This document shows, one piece after another, positions 18,061 through 28,238 of a DNA stretch of 64,000 nucleotides. Below the pieces are notes generated by a model, which made no database searches, was not told the origin of the DNA, and saw only the letters and a program-made list of their open reading frames with translations. Numbering within the stretch: the stretch's first letter is position 1; every line of letters begins with the position of its first letter. The stretch is from WHSW01 sp963781265. GTDB lineage: Bacteria > Actinomycetota > Thermoleophilia > Solirubrobacterales > 70-9. The translations under genes were made by a program, and so were the position numbers. The DNA lies in NCBI GenBank assembly GCA_963781265.1, contig CAWAFH010000012.1, forward strand, positions 124,001 to 188,000, read 5' to 3'.

Positions 18061-19109
18061 AGCTCGCTCAGCAGCGGCCACTGCGAGGGCGGCGTGTCCG
18101 GGCGGCGGACGCTCTCGGGCGGACCCTGAGGGAGCGCCCCCAGCAACTCGCGGTACGAGGACTCCCGCAGTTGCTCGGCGACCGTGGCCCGGGCGACCTC
18201 GATCACGCGGTTGCGGTTCGCGGAGCTCATCAGGTTGCGGCTCATCGTCTTGAGGTCCCGTTCGAGCGGCTGCACGAGGACGACGTCGTTGCCTCCGGCG
18301 CGGAGCTTGCGTGCCTCGCGGCCGAGCCGGCGGCCGGAGGCCCGCCGCAGGAAGACGCTGCTCCACTCGCGCGGGTCGATCGCGCGCACCGGGTGCAGCG
18401 ACGAGGTCGGGTTGAGGCAGATGACCAGATCGAGGTCGAGGTCGCGGACGATCCCGAGGTTGGAGGTCGAGTACATGCCGCCGTCGACGTAGAGGCGGCC
18501 GTCGATCTCGACCGGCCGGTAGAAGCCGGGAATCGCGCACGACGCCGCGACGGCGTCGGCAAGCTCGGGCCGCGGCGCGCCGGGGGCGCCGAACGCGATC
18601 CGGTCGCCGGTCGCGTAGTCGCAGGCGACGATCCACAGGCCGGGGTGCGGAGCCCAACCCGCGGGGATCACGCGCCGCACCTGCTTGCGAAGCGGCTCGG
18701 TCGAGAAGACCCCGCGCGGCAGCCAGCCCGCGACGACGCTCGCCGGGGTGAAGCTGCGCGGATGAACCAGGGTCCGCAGCGCCAGCGACCACGACCCCGG
18801 CCCGATCGGCGGCGGCCAGCCGAGGTCGAGCTCGAACGAGGCGCCGCCGGTGCGGTCCGCCTCGGCGGCGGGCATCCCCGAGGCATCGATGACGCCTTCG
18901 AACGTCTCGCCGGCCGAGTGGGCCACCATGAACCAGGGCGGGACGCCGCCGGCGAGCAGGGCGGCCAGCATCGAGCCGGCGGAGGTGCCGACGATCACCT
19001 CGGCGCTCGCCGGATCCCAGCCGGTCTCCTCGGCCACCGCATCGAGCGCGCCGACCAGCCAGGCCCCACCCTGGACCCCGCCGGCGCCGAGGACGAGCCC
19101 GACCTTCAT
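18039..19109 (-). CDS. Patatin-like phospholipase
   Basis: A 356-residue protein with a complete patatin core: glycine-rich GAGGVQGGAW (about 8-17), nucleophile elbow GTSAG (Ser about 43), and the catalytic Asp in VDGGMYSTSN (about 208). There is no signal peptide. It hydrolyses acyl esters of phospholipids or related lipids in the cytoplasm or at the inner membrane. It converges on, and overlaps by 22 bases, the acyl-ACP thioesterase gene; both act on acyl chains, though this may be coincidence. Confidence 0.9.
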   Translation of the reverse strand: MKVGLVLGAGGVQGGAWLVGALDAVAEETGWDPASAEVIVGTSAGSMLAALLAGGVPPWFMVAHSAGETFEGVIDASGMPAAEADRTGGASFELDLGWPPPIGPGSWSLALRTLVHPRSFTPASVVAGWLPRGVFSTEPLRKQVRRVIPAGWAPHPGLWIVACDYATGDRIAFGAPGAPRPELADAVAASCAIPGFYRPVEIDGRLYVDGGMYSTSNLGIVRDLDLDLVICLNPTSSLHPVRAIDPREWSSVFLRRASGRRLGREARKLRAGGNDVVLVQPLERDLKTMSRNLMSSANRNRVIEVARATVAEQLRESSYRELLGALPQGPPESVRRPDTPPSQWPLLSELQARVRT

Positions 19110-19295
19110 CCAGGGGACGCTAGCCGCCGCTGCGGCGGCTGCGCAACAGGTTGCAGACCGCCCGGCCGGTGGCGAGCGAGACTATGCGCTGCGCCGAAAT
19201 CTTTGGGGTGGGGGTTAGGGGTTGCGCACGATGGCGGCGGCGGGCGGCGCGGCGAAGCTGGCCGGGTCGAGTCCCCGACCACAAGGAATGAGCAG

Positions 19296-19601
19296 ATGAA
19301 GAACCTGAAGACGTGCGCGGCGCTGGTCGTGATCGCCCTCGCGGCCGTTGCGGCCGGCTGCGGAAATGACGGGGAGGCCGCGGCGACCGCCGCGGCGAGC
19401 GCCCCGTACGACATCACCCTCGGCGAGTGGGTCGTCGATCTCGAGGACGAGAAGACCGAGATCCTGAAGGCCTACGTGGCCGATACGCCGTCCTGCGACG
19501 CAGAGTTCGACGATCGCCGCTTCCTGCTCACGATCGCCGCCGTCTCGACGGACTACGAGCCGTCGACCCCGCTTCCCGACGTGGTCGAGAAGTACTGCTG
19601 A
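19296..19601 (+). CDS. Small putative lipoprotein
   Basis: A 101-residue protein. A hydrophobic leader ends in AAVAAGC-GND, a weak lipobox, so it is probably a lipid-anchored exported protein. The mature part is acidic with EWVVDLEDEKTEIL and has three further Cys. I do not recognise the family. An AGGA-containing ribosome site precedes the ATG. The 186 bases upstream and 152 bases downstream hold no gene that I can see. Confidence 0.65.
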   Translation: MKNLKTCAALVVIALAAVAAGCGNDGEAAATAAASAPYDITLGEWVVDLEDEKTEILKAYVADTPSCDAEFDDRRFLLTIAAVSTDYEPSTPLPDVVEKYC

Positions 19602-19753
19602 GCAGGTCGGGACGCTGGGGCTCTCGCCGCTCGCCCCGAAGGGCGCCAGCCTCGGGACCCGTACGACCCGTGCTCCGTGCTGCGCTCAACCGACTAGGAC
19701 GCTGCCCGGCTGAAGCTCCGGGCCATCGCTGCCGATAGGTCATCGAGATATCG

Positions 19754-21751
19754 ATGGACCGCGAGGCCTTGCAACGACGATCGGCCGTGATGGCCCGTGC
19801 CGCCCTTGGACTGGCGGTGCTCGGCGCGCTCGTCCACGCGGCGTGGATCGCCGGCCTCGGCGCCGGGAAGGCCGACGGCCTGATCAACAACGGCATCTAC
19901 AACGCCGTCCTCGTCCTCTGTGCGCTCACCTGCCTGCTGCGCGCCGCCGGGCGCGCGCCGGACCGCTTCGTCTGGCTCGCGTTCGGGCTCGGCTTGGCCG
20001 CCTGGGCGGCGGCAGACATCTATTGGACGGCCGCGCTCGCGGACGTCAAGCACGCGCCGTATCCGTCCCTCGCCGACGTCGGCTACCTGCTCGCCTATCC
20101 GTGCATGTACGTCGGGGTCTTGCTGCTCGTGCGCCAGCGGGTCCGCTTCTCGATGGGCAGCTGGCTCGACGGCGCGATCGGCGGCCTCGCCGCCGCGGCC
20201 CTCGCCACCGCGGCGCTGGCGCCCGCTCTGGTCGGCCTGACGAAGGGCGACCCGGCCGTGGTCGCTACCAACCTCGCCTACCCGCTCGGCGACGTGTTGC
20301 TGCTCTCGTTCCTGATCGCCGGCTTCGCCGTGGCCGGGGTCCGCGTCGGGCGCAGCTGGCTGCTCGTCGGCCTCGGCCTCGCCGCCTGGGGGATCGCCGA
20401 CCCGATCTACCTCTACCAGGAGGCGACCGGAAGCTACGCCGGCGGCTACCTGGACTCCCTGTGGTTGGTCGGCGGGCTCGCGATCGCCGCGGCCGCGCTC
20501 TGGGACGCGCCGCCCGGCGCCCGGCGCGAGTCGCACTCGATGCTGTTCCCGGCCGTGTTCGGCGGGATCGCGGTCGGCGTGCTGGCGTGGGACCACTACG
20601 AGCGGATCGGCGAGGTCTCGGTCTGGCTCGCCGTGGCGACCCTCGCGGCCGTCGTCGTCCGGCTGCTGATGAGCTCCCGCGAGAACCGGAGGCTGCTCGC
20701 GGCCGTGCGCCAGGACGCGGTCACCGACGCGCTCACCGGGCTCGGCAACCGCCGCTCGCTCACCGCGCATCTGAGGCGCGCCACCGAGCGCGGCGACCAG
20801 GTCGTCTTCGCGATCTTCGACCTCGACGGCTTCAAGGCCTACAACGACAGCTTCGGCCACCCCGCCGGAGACATCCTGCTGCGGCGTCTCGGTCACGAGC
20901 TCGAGCGGGCCGTCGCGCCGCTCGGCGACGCCTTCCGCTTGGGCGGCGACGAGTTCTGCGTGCTGGTTCCCGGCGGCGCCGACGCAATCGGCGCCGTGCT
21001 CGAGCTCGCCGGCGCGGCGCTGAGCGAGCACGGCGAGGGCTTCCGGATCACGGCGAGTGCAGGCGCCGTCGCCCTCCCGGACGAGGCCGGCGACCCGACC
21101 GAGGCCCTGCGCACCGCGGACTCGCGGATGTACGCGGCCAAGGGTCAGCGCTCGAGCTCGGCCGGGCGTCAGGCTCGCGACGTGCTCCTCAGGGTCCTGC
21201 GCGAGCGCGAGCCAGACCTCGGCCAGCACCTGCGCGGCGTCTCGCGGCTCGCCTCCGAGATCGGCCACGCGGCGGGGCTCAGCGCCGAGGAGCTGGACTC
21301 ACTGGTCCGCGCAGCCGAGCTCCACGACATCGGCAAGATCGCGATCCCGGACCGGGTCCTGCACAAGCCCGGCCCGCTCGACGCCGAGGAATGGGCCCTG
21401 ATGCGCACCCACACGACGATCGGCGAGCGCATCCTCGCCGCCGCCCCGGCGATGGCGCCGGTTGCCAAGCTCGTGCGCTCCAGCCACGAGCGCTGGGACG
21501 GCGCCGGATATCCCGACGGCCTCGCCGGTGAGTCGATCCCGTTCGGGGCCCGGGTGATCTTCGTCTGCGACGCCTACGATGCGATGACCGAGGCGCGCTC
21601 ATATCGAGCCTCGCTCGGGCCCGAGGGGGCGCTGGACGAGCTGCGGCGCTGCGCCGGGACCCAGTTCGACGCCGCGATCGTCGAGCTGTTCGCCGAGCAC
21701 GTGTATCCGTCGCTGTCCGAGCAGGGCGCCGGCGTCGCCGGCATCCACTAG
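19754..21751 (+). CDS. Membrane GGDEF and HD-GYP dual-domain cyclic-di-GMP protein
   Basis: A 665-residue protein. About nine hydrophobic segments (residues 15-310) are followed by a GGDEF domain with intact LGGDEF (about 396-401) and DALTGLGNRR, then an HD-GYP domain with HDIGK (about 524) and HERWDGAGYPDG (about 580). Both catalytic signatures are intact, so it could both make and break cyclic-di-GMP. The membrane part is probably a sensor. It stands alone, ending four bases from the convergent acyl-CoA synthetase gene. Confidence 0.92.
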   Translation: MDREALQRRSAVMARAALGLAVLGALVHAAWIAGLGAGKADGLINNGIYNAVLVLCALTCLLRAAGRAPDRFVWLAFGLGLAAWAAADIYWTAALADVKHAPYPSLADVGYLLAYPCMYVGVLLLVRQRVRFSMGSWLDGAIGGLAAAALATAALAPALVGLTKGDPAVVATNLAYPLGDVLLLSFLIAGFAVAGVRVGRSWLLVGLGLAAWGIADPIYLYQEATGSYAGGYLDSLWLVGGLAIAAAALWDAPPGARRESHSMLFPAVFGGIAVGVLAWDHYERIGEVSVWLAVATLAAVVVRLLMSSRENRRLLAAVRQDAVTDALTGLGNRRSLTAHLRRATERGDQVVFAIFDLDGFKAYNDSFGHPAGDILLRRLGHELERAVAPLGDAFRLGGDEFCVLVPGGADAIGAVLELAGAALSEHGEGFRITASAGAVALPDEAGDPTEALRTADSRMYAAKGQRSSSAGRQARDVLLRVLREREPDLGQHLRGVSRLASEIGHAAGLSAEELDSLVRAAELHDIGKIAIPDRVLHKPGPLDAEEWALMRTHTTIGERILAAAPAMAPVAKLVRSSHERWDGAGYPDGLAGESIPFGARVIFVCDAYDAMTEARSYRASLGPEGALDELRRCAGTQFDAAIVELFAEHVYPSLSEQGAGVAGIH

Positions 21752-23331
21752 GCCCCCGCGCGCTCGCGCTCCGCCTCGCGCAGCTCGATCCGGCGGATCT
21801 TCCCGGTCAACGTCTTCGGCAGCTCGTCGGTGAACTCGACCTTGCGGGGATAGGCGTAGGCGCTGAGGCGCTCGCGGACGAAGACCTGGATCTCCCTGGC
21901 GAGCTCGTCGGAGGGCTCGTGGCCCTCGGCGAGCACGATGAACGCCTTGACCACGTTGCCCTTCACCTCGTCCGGCGAGGCGACGGCGGCCGCCTCGCGG
22001 ACCGCCGGGTGCTCGATGCACGCCGACTCGACCTCGAACGGGCCGATCCGGTAGCCGGCGGCGATGATCACGTCGTCGGCGCGCCCGGCGTACCAGACGT
22101 AGCCGTCGGAGTCCATCGTCGCCGCGTCCTTGGTGTGAAACCACTCGCCGCCGAACGCCTCCTCCGAGGCTTCGGGCAGGTTCCAGTACCCGAGCGGGTA
22201 GTGCGGGTTGGAGCGGGCGCGCAGGCAGATCTCGCCGCGCTCGCCCTGGCCCACCGGCCGCTCGTCCTCGTCGAGGATCCGCACGTCCCAGCCGGGCATC
22301 GTGCGGCCCATCGAGCCCTCGCGCACCTCCATGAACGGGAAGTTCGCGCACAGCGGATAGGACTCCGTGAGCCCGTAGTAGTCGAGCACGGTGACCCCGT
22401 ACTGCTCGCGGAACCACCGGATCGCCTCGGGGTTCAGCGGCTCGCCCGCCGAGCAAACGATCCGGAACCGCTGCGGGTAGCGCTCGCCGGCGTCCTCGAT
22501 CGCCATCATCGCCCGCATCGCGGTCGGGGTCGTGAACACGTTCGCGACCTCGTGGCGCGAGAGGAAGTCGAGCTGGTCGGCGGGCACGAAGCCGGCCTCG
22601 CGCTGCAGCACGTACTGCACGGCGCCGAGGCGCCACGGGCCGAGCAGGGGGGAGATGCCCGCAGCCCACGCCCACTCTCCCATCCCGTGGAAGCGCTCGC
22701 CGTCGCGAATGTCGTGGCAGTAGACGAACTCCTCGTGGGCGAGGACGTAGCGATGGGCATGGACGATGCCCTTCGCCTGGCCCGTGGTGCCCGACGTGTA
22801 GTAGAGCTGGGCCGGATCGTCGGCCGCGGTGTCCTCGCAGATGTGCGCGGTCGGGTGCCCGGCCAGCAGGCCCTCGCCCTCGTCGAGGACGAGGACCTCC
22901 TCGACGAGCGACGGATCGAAGCGGCCGGCGTTCGCGGCGTCGGTGATCAGCAGCTTCGGGGTGGAGTCGGTGAGCCGGTGGCGGATGCCCTCGTCGCCGT
23001 AGAGCACCGACATCGAGAGCAGGATCGCGCCGAGCTTCCAGGTGCCGAAGAAGATCGCCGCGGTCTCGGGGGTGGGAGGGAGGACGACCGCGACCCGGTC
23101 GCCGGGCTCGATCCCATGGGAGCGCAGCATGTGCGCCGCCTGGTTCGAGAGGTCCTGAAGCTCACCCCAGTCGAGCTCGCGGCCGGCGCCGTCGTAGCGC
23201 TCCCAGACCATCGCGGGCTGCGAGCGCTCGTGCTTGTCGCAGACGTCGGCGGCGATGTTGTAGCGCTCGGGGACGCGCCACTCGTGTTCGGCGCGGGCCT
23301 GCTCGTACGACCTGATCTCGGTCTCCGCCAT
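21748..23331 (-). CDS. Acyl-CoA synthetase (AMP-forming)
   Basis: A 527-residue adenylate-forming enzyme. The ATP motif is LYYTSGTTGQAKGI, followed by YYGLTESYPLCAN (A5), YAGRADDVI (A8), and the adenylation Lys in LPKTLTGKIRR (A10). The best match is the acetyl/medium-chain acyl-CoA synthetase branch. The start MAETEIRSYEQ is preferred over the longer frame to 23421 because GGAGGAG sits just upstream. It activates carboxylates to acyl-CoA with ATP. Confidence 0.92.
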   Translation of the reverse strand: MAETEIRSYEQARAEHEWRVPERYNIAADVCDKHERSQPAMVWERYDGAGRELDWGELQDLSNQAAHMLRSHGIEPGDRVAVVLPPTPETAAIFFGTWKLGAILLSMSVLYGDEGIRHRLTDSTPKLLITDAANAGRFDPSLVEEVLVLDEGEGLLAGHPTAHICEDTAADDPAQLYYTSGTTGQAKGIVHAHRYVLAHEEFVYCHDIRDGERFHGMGEWAWAAGISPLLGPWRLGAVQYVLQREAGFVPADQLDFLSRHEVANVFTTPTAMRAMMAIEDAGERYPQRFRIVCSAGEPLNPEAIRWFREQYGVTVLDYYGLTESYPLCANFPFMEVREGSMGRTMPGWDVRILDEDERPVGQGERGEICLRARSNPHYPLGYWNLPEASEEAFGGEWFHTKDAATMDSDGYVWYAGRADDVIIAAGYRIGPFEVESACIEHPAVREAAAVASPDEVKGNVVKAFIVLAEGHEPSDELAREIQVFVRERLSAYAYPRKVEFTDELPKTLTGKIRRIELREAERERAGA

Positions 23332-23466
23332 CGGTCTCCTCCTCGCGACGTGGCCTGCTCCGGACGCTACCCCACCCCGCCGAGTTTCATCTGAACCACC
23401 TCCACGGTGGTTGAGATGCATCTCGGCGTGCGACGGCGCGCCATCTCGCTAGATTCTCGGCACCAC

Positions 23467-23550
<84 letters not shown>

Positions 23551-23579
23551 TCGCCTCCCGGCGCTCGCCGGGGGCTATC

Positions 23580-25085
23580 GTGCCGCCGGTGACCGAAGGC
23601 CCTCAGCCCTCGACGCAGCGGTCTCTGGGCGCCCTCGGGACCGCGGTGTTCGTGCTCTTCCTGGTCGGCGCGCTCGCCGCCGGGTCGGCGCTGCGCCACG
23701 ACCCGCCGCCCGAGCCGCCCGCGCCGCGGACCGCGGCCGAGGAGGCGGCGGCGCGGCCGAACGTCGTCGTCGTGATGACCGACGACCAGACGCTCGACCA
23801 GATGAGCGCCCTGCCGCGCAGCCGCGCCCTGATCGGCACCCAGGGCGTCAAGTTCAAGCGCTTCTACGTCACCGACCCGCTCTGCGGCCCGTCGCGAGCG
23901 ACCTTCTTCACCGGGCAGTACGCCCACAACACGGGCGTGATCTCGAACGGCGGCCCGAACGCCGCCGACGCGCTCAAGGAGTCCGAGACGCTGCCCGTCT
24001 GGCTCAAGCAGGCCGGCTATCGGACCGCGTTCGTGGGCAAGTACCTGAACGGGTACGGGCTCGACGACCCCGAGCGCGTGCCGCCCGGCTGGAGCGAGTG
24101 GAACGCGCTCACCGAGCCGACCACCCAGAACTACTTCGACTTCGACGTCAACGAGGACGGGTCGATCGTCCACTACGGCACCGCTCCCGAGGACTACAAG
24201 AGCCGCGTGATCGGCCACCTGGCGGTCGACGCGATCCGCCACGCAGCCCGCGGCAGCCGGCCGCTGTTCATGTACGTCGGCTTCAACGCCCCGCACGCGC
24301 CGAGCACCCCGGCGCCCCGCGACGCGGGCAGCCTCGACGGGACGACCGCGCCGCGAAGCCCCGCGTTCGACGAGGCAGACCTCTCCGACAAGCCCGAGTT
24401 CCTGCGCGACCGGCCGCCGCTCGACGAGGCGGCGCTGGCCCGGATCGACGCGCGCAACCAGCGCGCGCTCGAGTCGCTGGCCGAGGTCGATCGCCAGGTC
24501 GAGAAGATCGTCGACGCCCTGCGCGCCAAGGGCGAGCTCGGCAGCACGTACATCTTCTTCACCTCGGACAACGGCTATCTCGACGGGGAGCACCGGATCG
24601 AGTTCGGCAAGCTGCTCGCCTACGAGCCCTCCAGCCAGGTGCCGTTGCTGGTTCGCGGCCCGGGCCTGTCGGCCGGCGAGACCTCCGACGCGCTGGTCGG
24701 CAACATCGACCTGGCGCCGACGATCGCCTCGATCGCGGCGGCGAAGCCCAACGCGGTGGTCGACGGCCACTCGCTGTTGCCACTCGCGCGAGCCCCGGAC
24801 CGGTCGACCGACCGGGCGCTGCTGATCGAGTCGCTCGTGCGCGACCGCTCGACCTACTACGGCTACCCGTACGAGGCGATCCGCGCCGGCCACTTCATCT
24901 ACATCCGCTACCGGACCGGTGACGAGGAGCTCTACAACCTGGTCAAGGACCCCGACGAGCTGGAGTCGCTGGCCGGAGACCCGGCGTACGCGGCGAAGCA
25001 GCGGTCGCTCGCGGTGGCGCTCGATCAGCTGCGCGACTGCCGCGGCCCGGGCTGCGAGGTCACGCCGCAGGCAACCGGAGGCTGA
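23580..25085 (+). CDS. Sulfatase (arylsulfatase family), membrane-anchored or secreted
   Basis: A 501-residue paralogue of the sulfatase at 3548. An N-terminal hydrophobic segment (about 16-38) followed by a Pro/Ala/Glu-rich linker looks more like an anchor than a cleaved signal. NVVVVMTDDQT (metal) is at about 61. The formylglycine motif LCGPSRATFFTG has Cys about 102, and TSDNGYLDGEH follows later. The C-terminus has the same spaced Cys pair (DCRGPGC). A start at the nearby GTG (23589) is also possible. The last 26 bases overlap the convergent histidine kinase gene. Confidence 0.92.
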   Translation: MPPVTEGPQPSTQRSLGALGTAVFVLFLVGALAAGSALRHDPPPEPPAPRTAAEEAAARPNVVVVMTDDQTLDQMSALPRSRALIGTQGVKFKRFYVTDPLCGPSRATFFTGQYAHNTGVISNGGPNAADALKESETLPVWLKQAGYRTAFVGKYLNGYGLDDPERVPPGWSEWNALTEPTTQNYFDFDVNEDGSIVHYGTAPEDYKSRVIGHLAVDAIRHAARGSRPLFMYVGFNAPHAPSTPAPRDAGSLDGTTAPRSPAFDEADLSDKPEFLRDRPPLDEAALARIDARNQRALESLAEVDRQVEKIVDALRAKGELGSTYIFFTSDNGYLDGEHRIEFGKLLAYEPSSQVPLLVRGPGLSAGETSDALVGNIDLAPTIASIAAAKPNAVVDGHSLLPLARAPDRSTDRALLIESLVRDRSTYYGYPYEAIRAGHFIYIRYRTGDEELYNLVKDPDELESLAGDPAYAAKQRSLAVALDQLRDCRGPGCEVTPQATGG

Positions 25086-26424
25086 AGACCGCGCCGCCGC
25101 CCGCGGCGTTGGCGGCGGCGACGCTGCCGCCGTGCGCCTCGGCGACCTGCTTGACGATCGCCAGGCCGAGCCCCGAGCCCGGCACCTCGCGGACGCCGGC
25201 CCCGCGGTGGAAGCGGTCGAAGACGTGATCCAGCTCGCCGGGCTCGATTCCGGGGCCGTGGTCGCGGACGGTCAGCTCCCCGGCGACGACCGCGACCTCG
25301 ATCGGCTCGCCCGCGGGCGAGAACTTGTTCGCGTTGTCGAGCAGGTTGTTGACCGCGCGGGCCAGCCGGTCGGGACGGGCCTCGACCACCGACTCGGCGA
25401 GCTCGAGCTCGAACCGCCGCCCGGGAACGTGGCGGCGCATCCGCTCCACCGCCTCGCCGACCAGCAGGTCGAAGCGGACGTCGGCGACGGCGCCCTCGGC
25501 GTCGTCGCCGCGGGCGAGCTCGATCACATCGGTGATCAGGGCGCCCAGCTCTGCGATCCGCTCGTCCGCGTGCGCGAGCATCCGCGCGCGCTCCCCGGGC
25601 GCCAGGTCCGGGTTCTCGCTGAGCACCTCGATGTCGGTGCGCAGGCTCGCGACCGGCGTGCGCAGCTCGTGGGAGGCGTCGGCGACCAGCTGGCGCTGCG
25701 AGTCGACCGAGTCGGCGAGCTCGGCGCGCGAGCCCTCCAGCGTGTCCAGCATCGAGTTGAAGCGGGCCGCGAGCCGCCCGACCTCGTCGCCGCCGCCGGC
25801 CTCGATCCGGCGGCTCAGGTCCTCGGTCTCCGAGATGTGCTCGGCCGCCTCGGTCAGGCCGGTGATCGGGGCGATGATCCGGTCGGCGAGCCGCCTGGCG
25901 AGCAGCGCCGCGAGCGCGATCCCGCCGCCGATGACCAGGAAGAGGACGATGCGGAGGCTGCCGAGGACGTTGTCGGTGCCCTCGAGCGAGCTCGCCACCT
26001 GGATCGCCCCGCGCTCCGGGATCCCCTGGGTCAGGACGCGCAGGTGCCGCCCGTCGGCCTCGACGTCGGCGAAGCTGGCGCCGTCGCCGGTGGCGGCGAT
26101 CGACTCGTCGTCCGCGTCGACCGGCAACGGCGCCCCGACCAGGGGCGGCTGGCTGGTCGTGCCGTCGGGGGCGATGCGCTGTAGGAAGGTGTTGGCCGGC
26201 CCCGGCGGCGCCGGGCCCCCCGGGCCGGGGACGAGGACGTCGTCGGGCAGCGGCCCGGCGCTCGCCGGAGCCTGGGCGACGAGGTCAGCCCGGTCGCGCA
26301 GCGAGCCGTCGATCTCGCCGCGCAGCTCGTCGCGCACCGCGACGTAGACGATCACGGCGGCGAGCACGAGGGCGACCGCGACGGCGCCGGCGGCGAGCAG
26401 GGTGAGGCGGCGGCGGAGGGTCAG
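25060..26424 (-). CDS. Sensor histidine kinase, probable CTG start
   Basis: A HAMP-type kinase of about 454 residues. TM1 is near the N-terminus, followed by an extracytoplasmic loop of about 110 residues, TM2, HAMP (PITGLTEAAEHI), the phospho-acceptor ASHELRTP (His about 252), N box NLLDNANKFS, and ATP-binding DHGPGIEPGEL and GSGLGLAIVKQV. No ATG, GTG or TTG exists between the upstream stop and GTG 26367, which would delete half of TM1. CTG at 26424, with GGGAG nine bases upstream, restores the normal TLRRRLTLL-TM start. It pairs with the response regulator 26431-27102 (MprAB-like layout). Confidence 0.9.
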   Translation of the reverse strand: MTLRRRLTLLAAGAVAVALVLAAVIVYVAVRDELRGEIDGSLRDRADLVAQAPASAGPLPDDVLVPGPGGPAPPGPANTFLQRIAPDGTTSQPPLVGAPLPVDADDESIAATGDGASFADVEADGRHLRVLTQGIPERGAIQVASSLEGTDNVLGSLRIVLFLVIGGGIALAALLARRLADRIIAPITGLTEAAEHISETEDLSRRIEAGGGDEVGRLAARFNSMLDTLEGSRAELADSVDSQRQLVADASHELRTPVASLRTDIEVLSENPDLAPGERARMLAHADERIAELGALITDVIELARGDDAEGAVADVRFDLLVGEAVERMRRHVPGRRFELELAESVVEARPDRLARAVNNLLDNANKFSPAGEPIEVAVVAGELTVRDHGPGIEPGELDHVFDRFHRGAGVREVPGSGLGLAIVKQVAEAHGGSVAAANAAGGGAVFSLRLPAA

Positions 26425-26430
26425 GCGCGC

Positions 26431-27102
26431 CTACTCCCGGAGCGCGTAGCCGACCCCGCGCACCGTCTGAATCAGCCGCTTCTCCCCGCCGGCCTCGGTC
26501 TTGCGCCGCAGGTAGCCGATGTAGACGCCGAGCGAGTTCGAGCTCTCGCCGAAGTCATAGCCCCAGACCGCGTTGTAGATCTGCGACCTGGTCAGGACCT
26601 GGCGCGGGTGCTCGATCAGCAGCTCGAGCAGCGCGAACTCGGTGCGGGTCAGCTCGACCTCGCGCTCGCCGCGGCGCACCTCGCGGGTGAGCCGGTCGAG
26701 GCTGAGGTCGGCGAAGGTGGAGACCGGCGACTCGCCGGGGTCGACCCGGCGCAGCAGGGCGCGCAGGCGCGCCTTGAGCTCGGCGAGCGCGAACGGCTTC
26801 ACGAGGTAGTCGTCGGCGCCGGCGTCGAGCCCGTCGACGCGATCGGAGACCGCGTCGCGGGCGGTCAGCATCAGCACCGGGCTGCGGTCGCCCGAGCCGC
26901 GCATTCGCCGGCACACCTCGAGGCCGTCGATCCCGGGCATCGCGATGTCGAGCACGGTCGCGTCCACGGGCGCCGCCGCGAGCCGCGCGAGGGCCGCCTC
27001 GCCGTCGACGGCGAGCTCGACCGAGTAGCCCTCGAGCGCGAGCGCGCGCTCGAGCGACTCCCGGATCGCGGGTTCGTCGTCGACGACGAGGACGGTGGCC
27101 AT
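26431..27102 (-). CDS. OmpR-family response regulator
   Basis: A 223-residue protein. The receiver domain has VVDDEP (acidic pocket), the phospho-acceptor Asp about 52 in VLDIAMPG, and the Lys in VKPFALAEL. A winged-helix DNA-binding domain follows (LTRTEFALLELLIEHP, VYIGYLRRK, RGVGYALRE). It resembles MprA-type regulators. It is encoded just upstream of the kinase and downstream of the ABC exporter genes, so it likely controls that operon in response to envelope stress or a toxic compound. Confidence 0.93.
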   Translation of the reverse strand: MATVLVVDDEPAIRESLERALALEGYSVELAVDGEAALARLAAAPVDATVLDIAMPGIDGLEVCRRMRGSGDRSPVLMLTARDAVSDRVDGLDAGADDYLVKPFALAELKARLRALLRRVDPGESPVSTFADLSLDRLTREVRRGEREVELTRTEFALLELLIEHPRQVLTRSQIYNAVWGYDFGESSNSLGVYIGYLRRKTEAGGEKRLIQTVRGVGYALRE

Positions 27103-27105
27103 CGC

Positions 27106-27446
27106 TCAATTCTCCGGGGTCGGGGCGAAGCCGGGGCCGCCGGGGGGCGGGTGGCCGTCCCCGGGCGCGCCGCTCGGGGGCGCCGGCATCAGCGTCGAGC
27201 ATGCCTCGAGCGCCTTCCGGGTCTTGGCGTCGAGGGCACTTGGAGCGCCGGCCGGAGCGTCCGGGAGCCCGGCCCCGCGTTCGGACATACAGTCGGAAAA
27301 CGCGGCCATCGCCGCCGGGTCGGGCGCCGCCGCCGAGCTCGCCTGGGCGGGGCTAGCCGGCACCGCCGAGCCCGAGCCGGTCGCGACCACGACCACCACG
27401 GCGATCAGCGCCGCGCCCGCCGCGACGGCGCCGATGATCCAGCGGG

Positions 27447-27450
<4 letters not shown>
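27106..27450 (-). CDS. Small exported protein in the ABC/two-component operon
   Basis: A 114-residue protein. One N-terminal membrane segment (about 4-24) is followed by an Ala/Pro-rich region. A compact unit contains a cysteine pair about 31 residues apart (FSDCMSERGAGLP and LEACSTLMP), then a Gly/Pro tail. The ATG overlaps the stop of the ATPase gene (ATGA), so it is coupled to the exporter. It may be a periplasmic partner or sensor for the exporter or kinase (inference). The larger open frame that contains it is a shadow of the exporter genes. Confidence 0.7.
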
Positions 27451-28202
<752 letters not shown>

Positions 28203-28238
28203 CTCGTTGCTCCTTCTCGGTTGCTACTTGGTGGTGGT

